Below are positions 46,240 through 54,113 of a DNA stretch of 64,000 nt, piece by piece. Source of the DNA: Marinoscillum sp965229915 (GTDB lineage: Bacteria; Bacteroidota; Bacteroidia; Cytophagales; Cyclobacteriaceae); assembly GCF_965229915.1 (NCBI RefSeq), contig NZ_CBDDJZ010000001.1:4092001-4156000 (forward strand), written 5' to 3'. The translations under genes were made by a program, and so were the position numbers. The notes under the pieces are model-generated. The model was not told where the DNA came from and made no database searches. It saw nothing but the letters and a program-made list of their open reading frames with translations. Every line of letters begins with the position of its first letter. Position 1 is the stretch's first letter.

Positions 46240-47154
46240 ATGAGAATTGCACTGACTTCTTTGTTCTTGTTTATTTGGAATATGGTTCTTTGTCAAGAAT
46301 CGTATATTAATCAAACAAGCCCCTCTCCTGGTTCGGCACAGTTATACTTTTTTGATCGCTCCTACAATGGTAATACTGAAAGAAACTGGAAGATTGCCAC
46401 ACTTCCTGCAAGTACAGTTGCTACAGGAGATAAGCTGCTTATTGAAATCTTTGGAGGAAATTTTTCAGCATCAAGCGCTTTTCAACAAACTATTCATTTA
46501 GGTAATCGGAACGGCTTTAAGGCTTTCTCCAGGATTACATTGGGTAGCCCTGTATCTAACGTTAGAATAAGGGCATATACTAATTCTAGTGGTGGAGTGG
46601 ACGTATATTTTACTCTTTTACCAGCGAGTTATAAAGGAGCGTTTGTTAGACTTTATGATGGTTCTGGTATTACGAATACTCCCTTGGTTATTCATGAAGA
46701 CCCTATTGATGTGGGACCGTCCCCAGGCGGAACAATGGTCTATGATTCTTTTGAAGAAGTTTCTACTTTGATTGTTAATAATAACAATAACGTTGGTATA
46801 GGAACCAATTCCCCAGACGTCAAACTAACTGTCAAGGGCAATATCCATGCAGAAGAGGTGAAGGTAGATCTCAATGTACCAGGGCCAGATTACGTGTTTG
46901 ATGAGGAGTATGAACTGGCTTCCTTGGATGAAATCAATGCATACATCAAGGCCAATAAACACCTACCGGAAGTACCTTCAGCTAAAGAAATGGAAATTAA
47001 CGGCATCAATCTAAGTGAGATGAACATGCTGCTGCTGAGAAAAGTCGAAGAACTTACCCTACATTTGATCGAAAAAGACCAGGAAGTGGAGACGCTAACG
47101 CTATCCATCGAGGAACTAAATAAACGCCTTCAGGCTCTGGAAAACAAACAATGA
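46240..47154 (+). CDS. Secreted fibre-like protein, type A, coupled to pseudopilus genes
   Basis: The ATG at 46240 gives 304 residues and a signal peptide (MRIALTSLFLFIWNMVLCQ); a TTG two codons earlier is possible. The body ('SPSPGSAQLYFFDRSYNGNT', 'EIFGGNFSASSAFQQTIHL', 'ASYKGAFVRLYDG') is a beta domain like that of the gene at 43534. A single 'VGIGTNSPDVKLTVKG' motif leads to a type A end ('MEINGINLSEMNMLLLRK') and a coiled coil ('SIEELNKRLQALENKQ'). Its stop overlaps the start of the next gene as ATGA. That gene belongs to the T2SS-like set, so translation of a fibre protein is coupled to translation of a machine component. Confidence 0.87.
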   Translation: MRIALTSLFLFIWNMVLCQESYINQTSPSPGSAQLYFFDRSYNGNTERNWKIATLPASTVATGDKLLIEIFGGNFSASSAFQQTIHLGNRNGFKAFSRITLGSPVSNVRIRAYTNSSGGVDVYFTLLPASYKGAFVRLYDGSGITNTPLVIHEDPIDVGPSPGGTMVYDSFEEVSTLIVNNNNNVGIGTNSPDVKLTVKGNIHAEEVKVDLNVPGPDYVFDEEYELASLDEINAYIKANKHLPEVPSAKEMEINGINLSEMNMLLLRKVEELTLHLIEKDQEVETLTLSIEELNKRLQALENKQ

Positions 47155-48392
47155 GACCAAACCGGGCAAAGCATCGGTTAGAAGCAGGAGTGCTTTCATA
47201 CGTCTTATCCATTGGCATACTGGTAAGCGTGGGGCTCTCCATGCTCATCTTGTATGTCTATTACAGTAGGATAGAGTACAAAACCTACGAACGCAAACTC
47301 CGGGTTAACCGAAATCTCCACTCGGCCATGCAGCTGACGCTCGGTGCGGCCTCCACTTTTGATTACCAAAAAAGCTACTATTTCGACCTGTACGATCAAG
47401 GTACCGATAGTGTACAAATCAATAAATACGCCTGGGGACTTCTTGACCTGTGGCATGTCATGGCCGTGAGCTATAGTGATACGGCATCCAGATGGTACAC
47501 TCAGGCCAATACCCGAAAGGATATAACCCAGTCGGCCATCTTCCTGGTGGACGATGGAAGGCCCTTGTCACTGAGTGGCAAGGCCAAACTCGAGGGTGAC
47601 TGTTACTTGCCAGTCTCTGGAGTCCAGAGTGCCTATATTGATCGGGTGGGGTATCAAAATGAAGAACTCGTGTATGGTGAACAACTTAAAAGCGATAAGG
47701 AATTACCAGACTTCACACTAGAAAGCTATTTTGACCGACTGGATGGCATCAATGGTCAGCCAATTACCTTGGAGCGAGACACCATTCGTAACTCCTTTGA
47801 CCAACAACCGCTAGTCATCAGCAACCCAGCAGATACACTGATCAATGTTTTACTAGGCAACGTCCTGGTTAAGTCGCGAAAGCGTATTGTTTTTGATAGC
47901 CTCTCCTCCATCAACGAAGGTGCATTGGTGACCGGTTCGGTGATCGAACTAAGACCGGGCTTCCAGGGAAGTGGACAGTTTCTGGCTACTGATACACTCT
48001 TCATCAGGAAGGATGTAAAACTCACATACCCAACTATTCTGGCGGTCTTCAATGAAGATGAACCTGCTACTATTGTCATGGAAGAAGGTAGTGAGGTAAA
48101 TGGCTGGTTACTGATTGATGGAGAAGAGGATGGGTTCCGACGAAGAGTGATTTACATAGAAGATGGTGCTAAGGTCATCGGAATGGTTTACTGCAATGGG
48201 TTACTGGAGTCGTACGGCACCGTGAATGGGCATGCCACCGTCAAACGATTTTTGGTTAACTCTATGGTTGGTGTTTATGAAAACTACATTCTCAATGCCA
48301 CTTACAAGGGAGCTGTCCTGGACTCCGCTTTTCTAGGTTTTGAAAACTGGTTCACCACGGCCGAAGGACAAGTATTGGATTATCTTTACTGA
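47151..48392 (+). CDS. Membrane-anchored pseudopilus-associated protein (GspK/PilX position)
   Basis: A 413-residue protein with one N-terminal membrane helix (about 13-37, 'GVLSYVLSIGILVSVGLSML') after a basic, glutamate-containing leader. The prepilin site is not canonical: there is no FTLxE, and 'EAGVLSYVL' lacks Glu at +5, which GspK-type pseudopilins also lack. The long exposed part is beta-rich with hexapeptide-like runs ('SVIELRPGFQGSGQFLATDT', 'TIVMEEGSEVNGWLLID', 'DGAKVIGMVYCNGLLESYG'), like a bactofilin or left-handed helix. Its 'IELRPGF..SGQFLA' piece matches a motif in the Rhs proteins. It stands where GspK or PilX would be, directly before two minor pseudopilins. Confidence 0.65.
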   Translation: MRPNRAKHRLEAGVLSYVLSIGILVSVGLSMLILYVYYSRIEYKTYERKLRVNRNLHSAMQLTLGAASTFDYQKSYYFDLYDQGTDSVQINKYAWGLLDLWHVMAVSYSDTASRWYTQANTRKDITQSAIFLVDDGRPLSLSGKAKLEGDCYLPVSGVQSAYIDRVGYQNEELVYGEQLKSDKELPDFTLESYFDRLDGINGQPITLERDTIRNSFDQQPLVISNPADTLINVLLGNVLVKSRKRIVFDSLSSINEGALVTGSVIELRPGFQGSGQFLATDTLFIRKDVKLTYPTILAVFNEDEPATIVMEEGSEVNGWLLIDGEEDGFRRRVIYIEDGAKVIGMVYCNGLLESYGTVNGHATVKRFLVNSMVGVYENYILNATYKGAVLDSAFLGFENWFTTAEGQVLDYLY

Positions 48393-48737
48393 ATGAAGCT
48401 GGCCGCATATACGTTGATAGAGGGTATTGTCACGATGGTGATTTTGAGCATATTGCTCACGGCAATCAGCATCATTTCATTTAACGTGTACCGATCGTAT
48501 CCATCTGGTAGCACGTTACTCTTGCAGAATCGGGTGAACGCTTCGCTGGATTCCATGATCCAGAAGAAGCACATGGATTTACGGCTCTGGAGTGCTGGCG
48601 GAATTGACTATACCTACCGTACCCGGAAGTATGATCGTTTCGAAACCATTTATCGGGCTCGACTCGTTGGTGTTGATTCTCTCGGGAAGGAATATGTCAC
48701 AAGTGGAATTTTTTATGTGATGGATGATGAGGATTAA
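48393..48737 (+). CDS. Minor pseudopilin (GspH/I/J-like), first
   Basis: A 114-residue prepilin. The leader is only five residues (MKLAA), then Tyr6 at +1 and Glu10 at +5 ('YTLIEGIVTMVILSILL'), followed by a small globular part ('IDYTYRTRKYDRFETIYRAR'). It would be cut by the prepilin peptidase at 5056 and sit at the tip of the pseudopilus. It abuts the gene before it without a gap and overlaps the next by 14 bp. Exact assignment among GspH, GspI and GspJ is not possible by eye. Confidence 0.75.
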   Translation: MKLAAYTLIEGIVTMVILSILLTAISIISFNVYRSYPSGSTLLLQNRVNASLDSMIQKKHMDLRLWSAGGIDYTYRTRKYDRFETIYRARLVGVDSLGKEYVTSGIFYVMDDED

Positions 48738-49209
48738 GGCATTTACCATTTGGGAATTATTGGTGTCCATGATCATTTCCTCTATATTGATCAGCCTGAG
48801 TTGGTACCTGGTGAGCATGACCAATACCTACCGGGCTCGGGTGGAGCACAAAGGTGAGGGACTGGCAGAGCTTAAGCGTGTGGAGTTCCTGCTGAACAAA
48901 GACCTCTTCAGGGCCGGTCGGTATCAGCTGACTACCCAGCAGCTGGACTTGTGGCTGCCCGATGATTCGGTTCAGTACCTAATTGGCGAGAGTTCTTTTT
49001 GTCGGTTGTATCATGGGCATCTTGATACAGTGGCCAAAAGGGTGCAAGTCAGTTTGTTCGAGCAAGCCGATGAAGATATTCTGGCTTCCATTAGTTTTGA
49101 TGGTCAGCTATATGATTTTGAAATCCCGTGGACGGCCTCCAGCACCAGAAAAGTAAGATTAAAGCAAGATGAAACTACAGGATCTCTCAGCGAAGCAACG
49201 GAAGAATAG
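48724..49209 (+). CDS. Minor pseudopilin (GspJ-like), second
   Basis: This 161-residue prepilin has the processing site Ala6/Phe7 and Glu11 at +5 ('AFTIWELLVSMIISSILISL'). It is larger than the minor pseudopilin before it, with a soluble part containing 'EFLLNKDLFRAGRYQL', 'QLDLWLPDDSVQYLIG' and 'YDFEIPWTASSTRKVRLK'. Length, order and the 'R.E.LL..D' stretch after the helix fit GspJ. The next gene, gspF, starts 41 bp before its stop. Confidence 0.75.
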   Translation: MMRIKAFTIWELLVSMIISSILISLSWYLVSMTNTYRARVEHKGEGLAELKRVEFLLNKDLFRAGRYQLTTQQLDLWLPDDSVQYLIGESSFCRLYHGHLDTVAKRVQVSLFEQADEDILASISFDGQLYDFEIPWTASSTRKVRLKQDETTGSLSEATEE

Positions 49210-50311
49210 TGCATCCAGGCCCAAGGCGGCGGAGCGCACGTCCATTTTGGACAAGGAGATCAGCCTGTTTCCTTCCCGTATTTCCGATAAAGAAAAGGAG
49301 ATCATCTACCGTCAGCTTTCAACCCTGCAAAAGTCAGGTGTGGACATTAAGTCCTCTTTTGAAATCCTGTTTGAGCAAGTAAGTAAAAATAATACGCGGG
49401 ATAAACTCAGGCAAGTCCTGGACGAAGTGATCAAAGGGAGATCGCTTTCAGAAGCCATGGAGCAGCTAAAGGACTTTACGCCATACGAGGTGTTTTCCTT
49501 GAAGATTGGGGAGGAGACCGGAAGGCTAACACTGGTTATGGATAAACTGACCGAGTATTTTGAAAACAAGATCGCCCAGCGGAGACAAGTGGTCAGTACG
49601 TTATCCTATCCGGTGCTCATCATGCTCACCTCCTTTGGGGCGGTGTCTTTCATGATCTTCTTCATTATCCCGATGTTTCAGGAGGTGTTTGGTCGCTTTG
49701 GAAGTGACCTACCGACGCTGACTAAGACGGTCATTGCCTTCTCTGATGGTTTCCGGTCCAATGCACCCATATTATTTGGCCTGCTCACATTGTTAGTCGT
49801 AGGACTTTATCTGGTGAGGAAGGATCAACGGGTGAGGTATGCCCGGGAATGGCTTTGGCTGAAAATGCCATTGGGGGGAGAGATCTACCGTCAGATATAT
49901 TTGGCTCGCTTTTGTGATGCAATGGGCCTGTTGATACAATCATCCGTGCCGATGGTCCATACACTGGATATGGTCCGGAAAATGATTGGTTTTCTGCACA
50001 TTGAGCATGTTTTAGCAGAAATCAAGGAGGATTTGGTGCAGGGAGGGCAGATTTCTACTTCGTTTGCGAAGCATGCAATCTTCGACTCTCAGATGTTGGC
50101 ACTAGTGAAAGTAGGAGAGGAAGTGAACCAACTAGGCCCTTTTTTCCAAAAGCTCTCGGTAGACTACACCAACAATGTAAAGCACAAAACTGCTCTGCTC
50201 GCTACCTTCCTGGAACCTTTCATGATCATCTTCCTGGGGCTGATCGTAGGGGTGATCCTCATCGCCATGTACCTACCGATGTTTGAGCTAAGTTCCAGTA
50301 TGGGCTTCTAA
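49169..50311 (+). CDS. gspF: Inner-membrane platform protein GspF
   Basis: A 380-residue polytopic protein with two T2SSF domains. The first cytoplasmic domain has 'LSTLQKSGVDIKSSFEILFE' and 'EVFSLKIGEETGRLTLVMDK'. Membrane segments are near 143-170 ('YPVLIMLTSFGAVSFMIFFI') and 200-220. The second domain has 'RFCDAMGLLIQSSVPMVHTL' and 'ALVKVGEEVNQLGPFFQKLS', and the final helix is near 346-372 ('FMIIFLGLIVGVILIAMYLP'). GspF is the rotor-like adaptor between the ATPase and the pseudopilus. Here it is about 42 kb away from gspE, separated by Rhs and fibre genes. It ends the long colinear run. Confidence 0.92.
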   Translation: MKLQDLSAKQRKNSASRPKAAERTSILDKEISLFPSRISDKEKEIIYRQLSTLQKSGVDIKSSFEILFEQVSKNNTRDKLRQVLDEVIKGRSLSEAMEQLKDFTPYEVFSLKIGEETGRLTLVMDKLTEYFENKIAQRRQVVSTLSYPVLIMLTSFGAVSFMIFFIIPMFQEVFGRFGSDLPTLTKTVIAFSDGFRSNAPILFGLLTLLVVGLYLVRKDQRVRYAREWLWLKMPLGGEIYRQIYLARFCDAMGLLIQSSVPMVHTLDMVRKMIGFLHIEHVLAEIKEDLVQGGQISTSFAKHAIFDSQMLALVKVGEEVNQLGPFFQKLSVDYTNNVKHKTALLATFLEPFMIIFLGLIVGVILIAMYLPMFELSSSMGF

Positions 50312-50345
50312 CCATTATAAAATAAGTCGTTGTTGGTGAAATAAG

Positions 50346-50389
50346 TGGATGCGTTACTTGGGAGATAGCCATAAAATGTTTTATTTAGA
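50346..50389 (+). promoter_or_regulatory. Conserved 44-bp element upstream of the second split Rhs locus
   Basis: Ungapped match to 12202-12245, 77 bp before the start codon. Downstream, TTGAC at 50416 and TATGTTCA at 50440 are 19 bp apart and could be the promoter, in which case the element would be an upstream activator or operator site. Confidence 0.55.
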
Positions 50390-50466
50390 CATTCCAAAGC
50401 CACTATTGATTAACCTTGACTATGTTTTGAGTTTAGTGGTATGTTCAAAGTTTAACCTAACCACTA

Positions 50467-53400
50467 ATGAGGAAACTGTGTATTATCGCTTTCTTAATTA
50501 CTTCTCAATGTCTTTTCGCTCAAAATGATCCCATCAGTAATAATAGCCCGATACCCCCTGCACCAAATGCAGCATCGTTAGGGGAGTATGTAGATATTCC
50601 GGTCAATCTTTATTCTGGCTTGACCTCAATTGACATACCCATTTATTCAATACGATTAAAAGATTTCCAATTACCCATATCAATTAACTATCACTCAGCA
50701 GGAATTAAAGTAGCAGAGGAGTCATCACCTGTTGGTTTAGGATGGGCTTTAATGGCAGGAGGTGTTATAAATCAAAATGTTAATGATTGGGATGATTTTG
50801 GAAGTTTCGGATATTTGAATTTGCCTCAGCCAGATGCTCCATCTAGCGGTAGCTATTTTTCAGATAGTCCTGTTTCTGGTTATGGAGAATATGTTTATGG
50901 AACTTACCCGGAATCACCAAATGCATGTTATGGTGATTTGGACTATCATTCAGCATTTTATTATTTATCAACGTTGGATGATGCAATTATGGTACCTGAT
51001 TTGCCTTTCGATTGCACGGTTGAGGAAGTAGGTTATGAGTATTTCGTGGATAAATTGTATGATACTGATCCTGATATTTTCTCATTTAGGTTTGGAAAAT
51101 ATTCAGGGAAGTTTTTGTGGGATAGTGAAAGTGACCAGTTTGAGATCATCGATCGTCAAAATATCTTGGTAAATTATCTTGGCTCAGGAAATGGTTTTGA
51201 ATTAATTACTCCAGATGGTATAAAATATACCTTTGGTCAAATCGAAATACATGATAGCCAAAGCGGAGTCCAAGGCGTATCGGGATCCCTAATAGATGGA
51301 CCAAGTAATAGATCTTTTTATTTAACTGAAATAGAGACTGTTCATGGTGAATTAGTAACATTTAGTTACAGTGCAGGAGATAGGGTTTGTCAGTTGGTGA
51401 ATAGATCTGATAACTTTAAATATGGTATTGGTTATAACGGATCTGGGATTGATTATGGAGATGAAACTATAACACTTTCTCAAGGAAGTTATATACCATT
51501 ATGGTTGGACGAGATATCATTCCCATATGGAACGATTGAGTTTGAATACGCAAACAGGTTAGATATCCCTAATGGTAAGAGACTTTCAAATATTGCAATT
51601 AAGAATAGTTTAAATCAGCTAATTAAAACAGCTGATTTTGACAATGACCAATATTTTATTGGTCACACTTCAACAAGTTATGTGACACAGGCATTAGGTG
51701 GGCTTTATTGTAGTGGTAGCTACACGAATGATCAACTTTACAAGAGATTGAAATTAAATGGAGTTTCGATATCAGGTCAAGACAACCCTTATACGTTCGA
51801 TTATAACGAAAGTATAAGCTTACCTTCTAAATTATCCTTTGCACAAGACTATTGGGGATATTACAATGGAAATGATTTTGAGAATTCGTTCTTGCCTGAG
51901 CCATCTTCACATTACGAACAAACAGCAGAAGTGCCTCCTTTGCCGAAATCTCAGGATAGAAGACCAAACAACAATGCATCTGCATGGATTCTTAAAAAAA
52001 TAACTTATCCTACTGGGGGTTATTCTATTTTTGATTACGATCAAAATACCTTTTCCAATTGGAGTTTACCAGCTGACAACAATACTGATGAGGAATCGTC
52101 ACATGTTGAACTGTTTTATTCTGACGTTTATAATAATACACAGAATTACAAGAATGAATTTACGCTATCTACAGCACAGGATATTTTAGTAAATTTAAGA
52201 TTTGAGGCCGATATTGATGATAATACGGATTACCTGGTCAATAATATCTACTTCAGAATTAAGAATAAGTCCAATGGAGTAGTTGTTTGGTCAAAACAAT
52301 TTTCTGATGCTGGTGGTGGCAATGGCTTTAGCTGTTCGAATCCGGAGATACCATTTTTTGTTTCACTTAATGCAGGCACCTACGAGATAACTATTACCAA
52401 GGATAATTTAACCAAGTTGTGTACACCTGGAGCCGGAAACTGGCTACGAGGATCTGTGTTTTATTCTCAGACTATTAATGCTAACGATTATTCCCTTGGT
52501 GGGGGACTCAGAATTTCTAGAATTACTCGGAGTGACGGAGTTGTTAAGGAATATGATTATCATAAAACTACGACTATTGGTGGCACATTAGTCACAAGTT
52601 CACATGGAGTTGCAATGAATATTCCTAGATATTACAGATCCTACTTTGTTTATGGAGGAGGTGGTTTTGGTAATTTTAGTTTCACCCAAATAAGGGAAAT
52701 TTCTTCCAATCCTCACGGTGGATTCGCTAGTTCAGCTCAAGGGTCATTTATAGGTTATAGTAAGGTCGTTGAAAAGTACACAAATACCTCAGAAGAATTG
52801 CTCGGATCGAAAGAGTATATTTTCTTGAACCAATCAGAAATTATTCAGGAGGGAAATATAGGGCCAGGAGTTGGTTTTTTAGGGAATGGTTTGCCGAAAT
52901 CAATAATTGCATATGATCAAGCAGGAACGGCTGTTCAAAAGGAAGAGTACAATTACTATCAACAGAAAAGAGATTTGATTAAGCTTTTTGGGATTAAATC
53001 AATTCCTGTATTTTATCCGAATACTTTACATCCAAATTCCACAACTAAATATTATCAACTTAACTTCTACCCAATACAAGGGTATCGATATGATCTTAAG
53101 GGAAAGAAAAGCATGTACTATGATAGTGAGCAAGATATCTGGATTAGCTCGAGTGAAGATTATACGTATAGTTCAAATGGCCTGTTAGAGTCAGTAACTC
53201 GTGGCAATAGTGATAATTCAACTTTGGTACAAAATTTTAAATATCCATTTGATTATAGTGGAAACTCTGTATTATCTGGTATGAAAAATAAGAATATGTT
53301 GGATTATGTAATTGAAGAGGTGACTACCAAGAACCCAGGAGACATACAGATAAGCAAAAAAAGAAACAACTATCAATCATTTAATAGTGGTAGTTTTTAC

Positions 53401-54102
53401 GCTCTTTCCGGTATTGATATTGCTAATGCATCATCTCCTTATGAAAGTAGAATTGAATTTTCCGAGTATAATCAGAATGGTAATGTTTTGAAGGTCGTTA
53501 AAGATGATGGAACGCCTGTTTCCTATTTGTGGTCTTTCAATTATCCAAATCCTACCGCTGAGGTTGTTAATGCTAACCCTAATGAAATTGCTTATACAAG
53601 TTTTGAAAGCTATGATTTTGATGCCGGTTGGTCTTTCAGTGGTGCCTTAATATCTGCAGAAGCCATAACTGGAGATAGATATTTTCAAATGACGGGCACT
53701 CAAAGTATTTATTCCACGAACCAAATTCCAAGTGGAACTTACATTCTTGAATTCTTTTCTGATTCCCCAATATCGAGTGTAAGTGGTGGGGATGTCACAA
53801 ATATGTATTCTTCTACTGCTGATGCGAATGGGTGGGTGAAATATGTAAAAGAGGTTTATTTATCATTGTCAGGTCAGCTATTCTTAAGTGGAAACTGTAA
53901 GATTGATGACTTAAGATTGTATCCCGTGGATGCTGAGATGACTTCCTATACCTATAAGCCATTGGTAGGAATAACTTCAAAAAATGGGCCTGATGGTAGT
54001 TCAATTGTTCATTATCAATATGATTCTAATAATCGACTTTACCAGATTGAAGATAGAGAAGGAAATGTATTAAAGGAATATAAGTACAACTACACTAATT
54101 AA
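50467..54102 (+). CDS. Rhs-family protein, A half, second copy
   Basis: A 1211-residue protein with signal peptide MRKLCIIAFLITSQCLFAQ. The entry segment ('IPIYSIRLKDFQLPISINYH', 'GIKVAEESSPVGLGW') is clearly related to that of the gene at 12322. A cysteine-containing, aromatic-rich shell follows, including 'SAFYYLSTLDDAIMVPDLPF', and the protein ends with a few YD repeats ('YQYDSNNRLYQIEDREGN', 'YKYNYTN'). A beta-sandwich-like insert lies near residues 1040-1155 ('AYTSFESYDFDAGWSFSGAL', 'KIDDLRLYPVDAEM'). No core and no toxin tail are present; the B gene begins 11 bp later. The DNA is noticeably more AT-rich than gspF just upstream. Confidence 0.86.
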   Translation: MRKLCIIAFLITSQCLFAQNDPISNNSPIPPAPNAASLGEYVDIPVNLYSGLTSIDIPIYSIRLKDFQLPISINYHSAGIKVAEESSPVGLGWALMAGGVINQNVNDWDDFGSFGYLNLPQPDAPSSGSYFSDSPVSGYGEYVYGTYPESPNACYGDLDYHSAFYYLSTLDDAIMVPDLPFDCTVEEVGYEYFVDKLYDTDPDIFSFRFGKYSGKFLWDSESDQFEIIDRQNILVNYLGSGNGFELITPDGIKYTFGQIEIHDSQSGVQGVSGSLIDGPSNRSFYLTEIETVHGELVTFSYSAGDRVCQLVNRSDNFKYGIGYNGSGIDYGDETITLSQGSYIPLWLDEISFPYGTIEFEYANRLDIPNGKRLSNIAIKNSLNQLIKTADFDNDQYFIGHTSTSYVTQALGGLYCSGSYTNDQLYKRLKLNGVSISGQDNPYTFDYNESISLPSKLSFAQDYWGYYNGNDFENSFLPEPSSHYEQTAEVPPLPKSQDRRPNNNASAWILKKITYPTGGYSIFDYDQNTFSNWSLPADNNTDEESSHVELFYSDVYNNTQNYKNEFTLSTAQDILVNLRFEADIDDNTDYLVNNIYFRIKNKSNGVVVWSKQFSDAGGGNGFSCSNPEIPFFVSLNAGTYEITITKDNLTKLCTPGAGNWLRGSVFYSQTINANDYSLGGGLRISRITRSDGVVKEYDYHKTTTIGGTLVTSSHGVAMNIPRYYRSYFVYGGGGFGNFSFTQIREISSNPHGGFASSAQGSFIGYSKVVEKYTNTSEELLGSKEYIFLNQSEIIQEGNIGPGVGFLGNGLPKSIIAYDQAGTAVQKEEYNYYQQKRDLIKLFGIKSIPVFYPNTLHPNSTTKYYQLNFYPIQGYRYDLKGKKSMYYDSEQDIWISSSEDYTYSSNGLLESVTRGNSDNSTLVQNFKYPFDYSGNSVLSGMKNKNMLDYVIEEVTTKNPGDIQISKKRNNYQSFNSGSFYALSGIDIANASSPYESRIEFSEYNQNGNVLKVVKDDGTPVSYLWSFNYPNPTAEVVNANPNEIAYTSFESYDFDAGWSFSGALISAEAITGDRYFQMTGTQSIYSTNQIPSGTYILEFFSDSPISSVSGGDVTNMYSSTADANGWVKYVKEVYLSLSGQLFLSGNCKIDDLRLYPVDAEMTSYTYKPLVGITSKNGPDGSSIVHYQYDSNNRLYQIEDREGNVLKEYKYNYTN

Positions 54103-54113
54103 TAAGCAGTCTT

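Noticed and set aside
1..47154. Fibre genes as part of a prophage or contractile injection particle
   Set aside because: No sheath, tube, baseplate, capsid, terminase or AAA+ particle gene is present, and every fibre protein has a Sec signal peptide, which phage fibres lack.
20900..47154. C-terminal domain of the fibre proteins as an S74 endosialidase chaperone
   Set aside because: The position and helical end are similar, but I do not see the conserved S74 catalytic Ser/Lys pattern or the usual 'SD.R.K.NI' opening.
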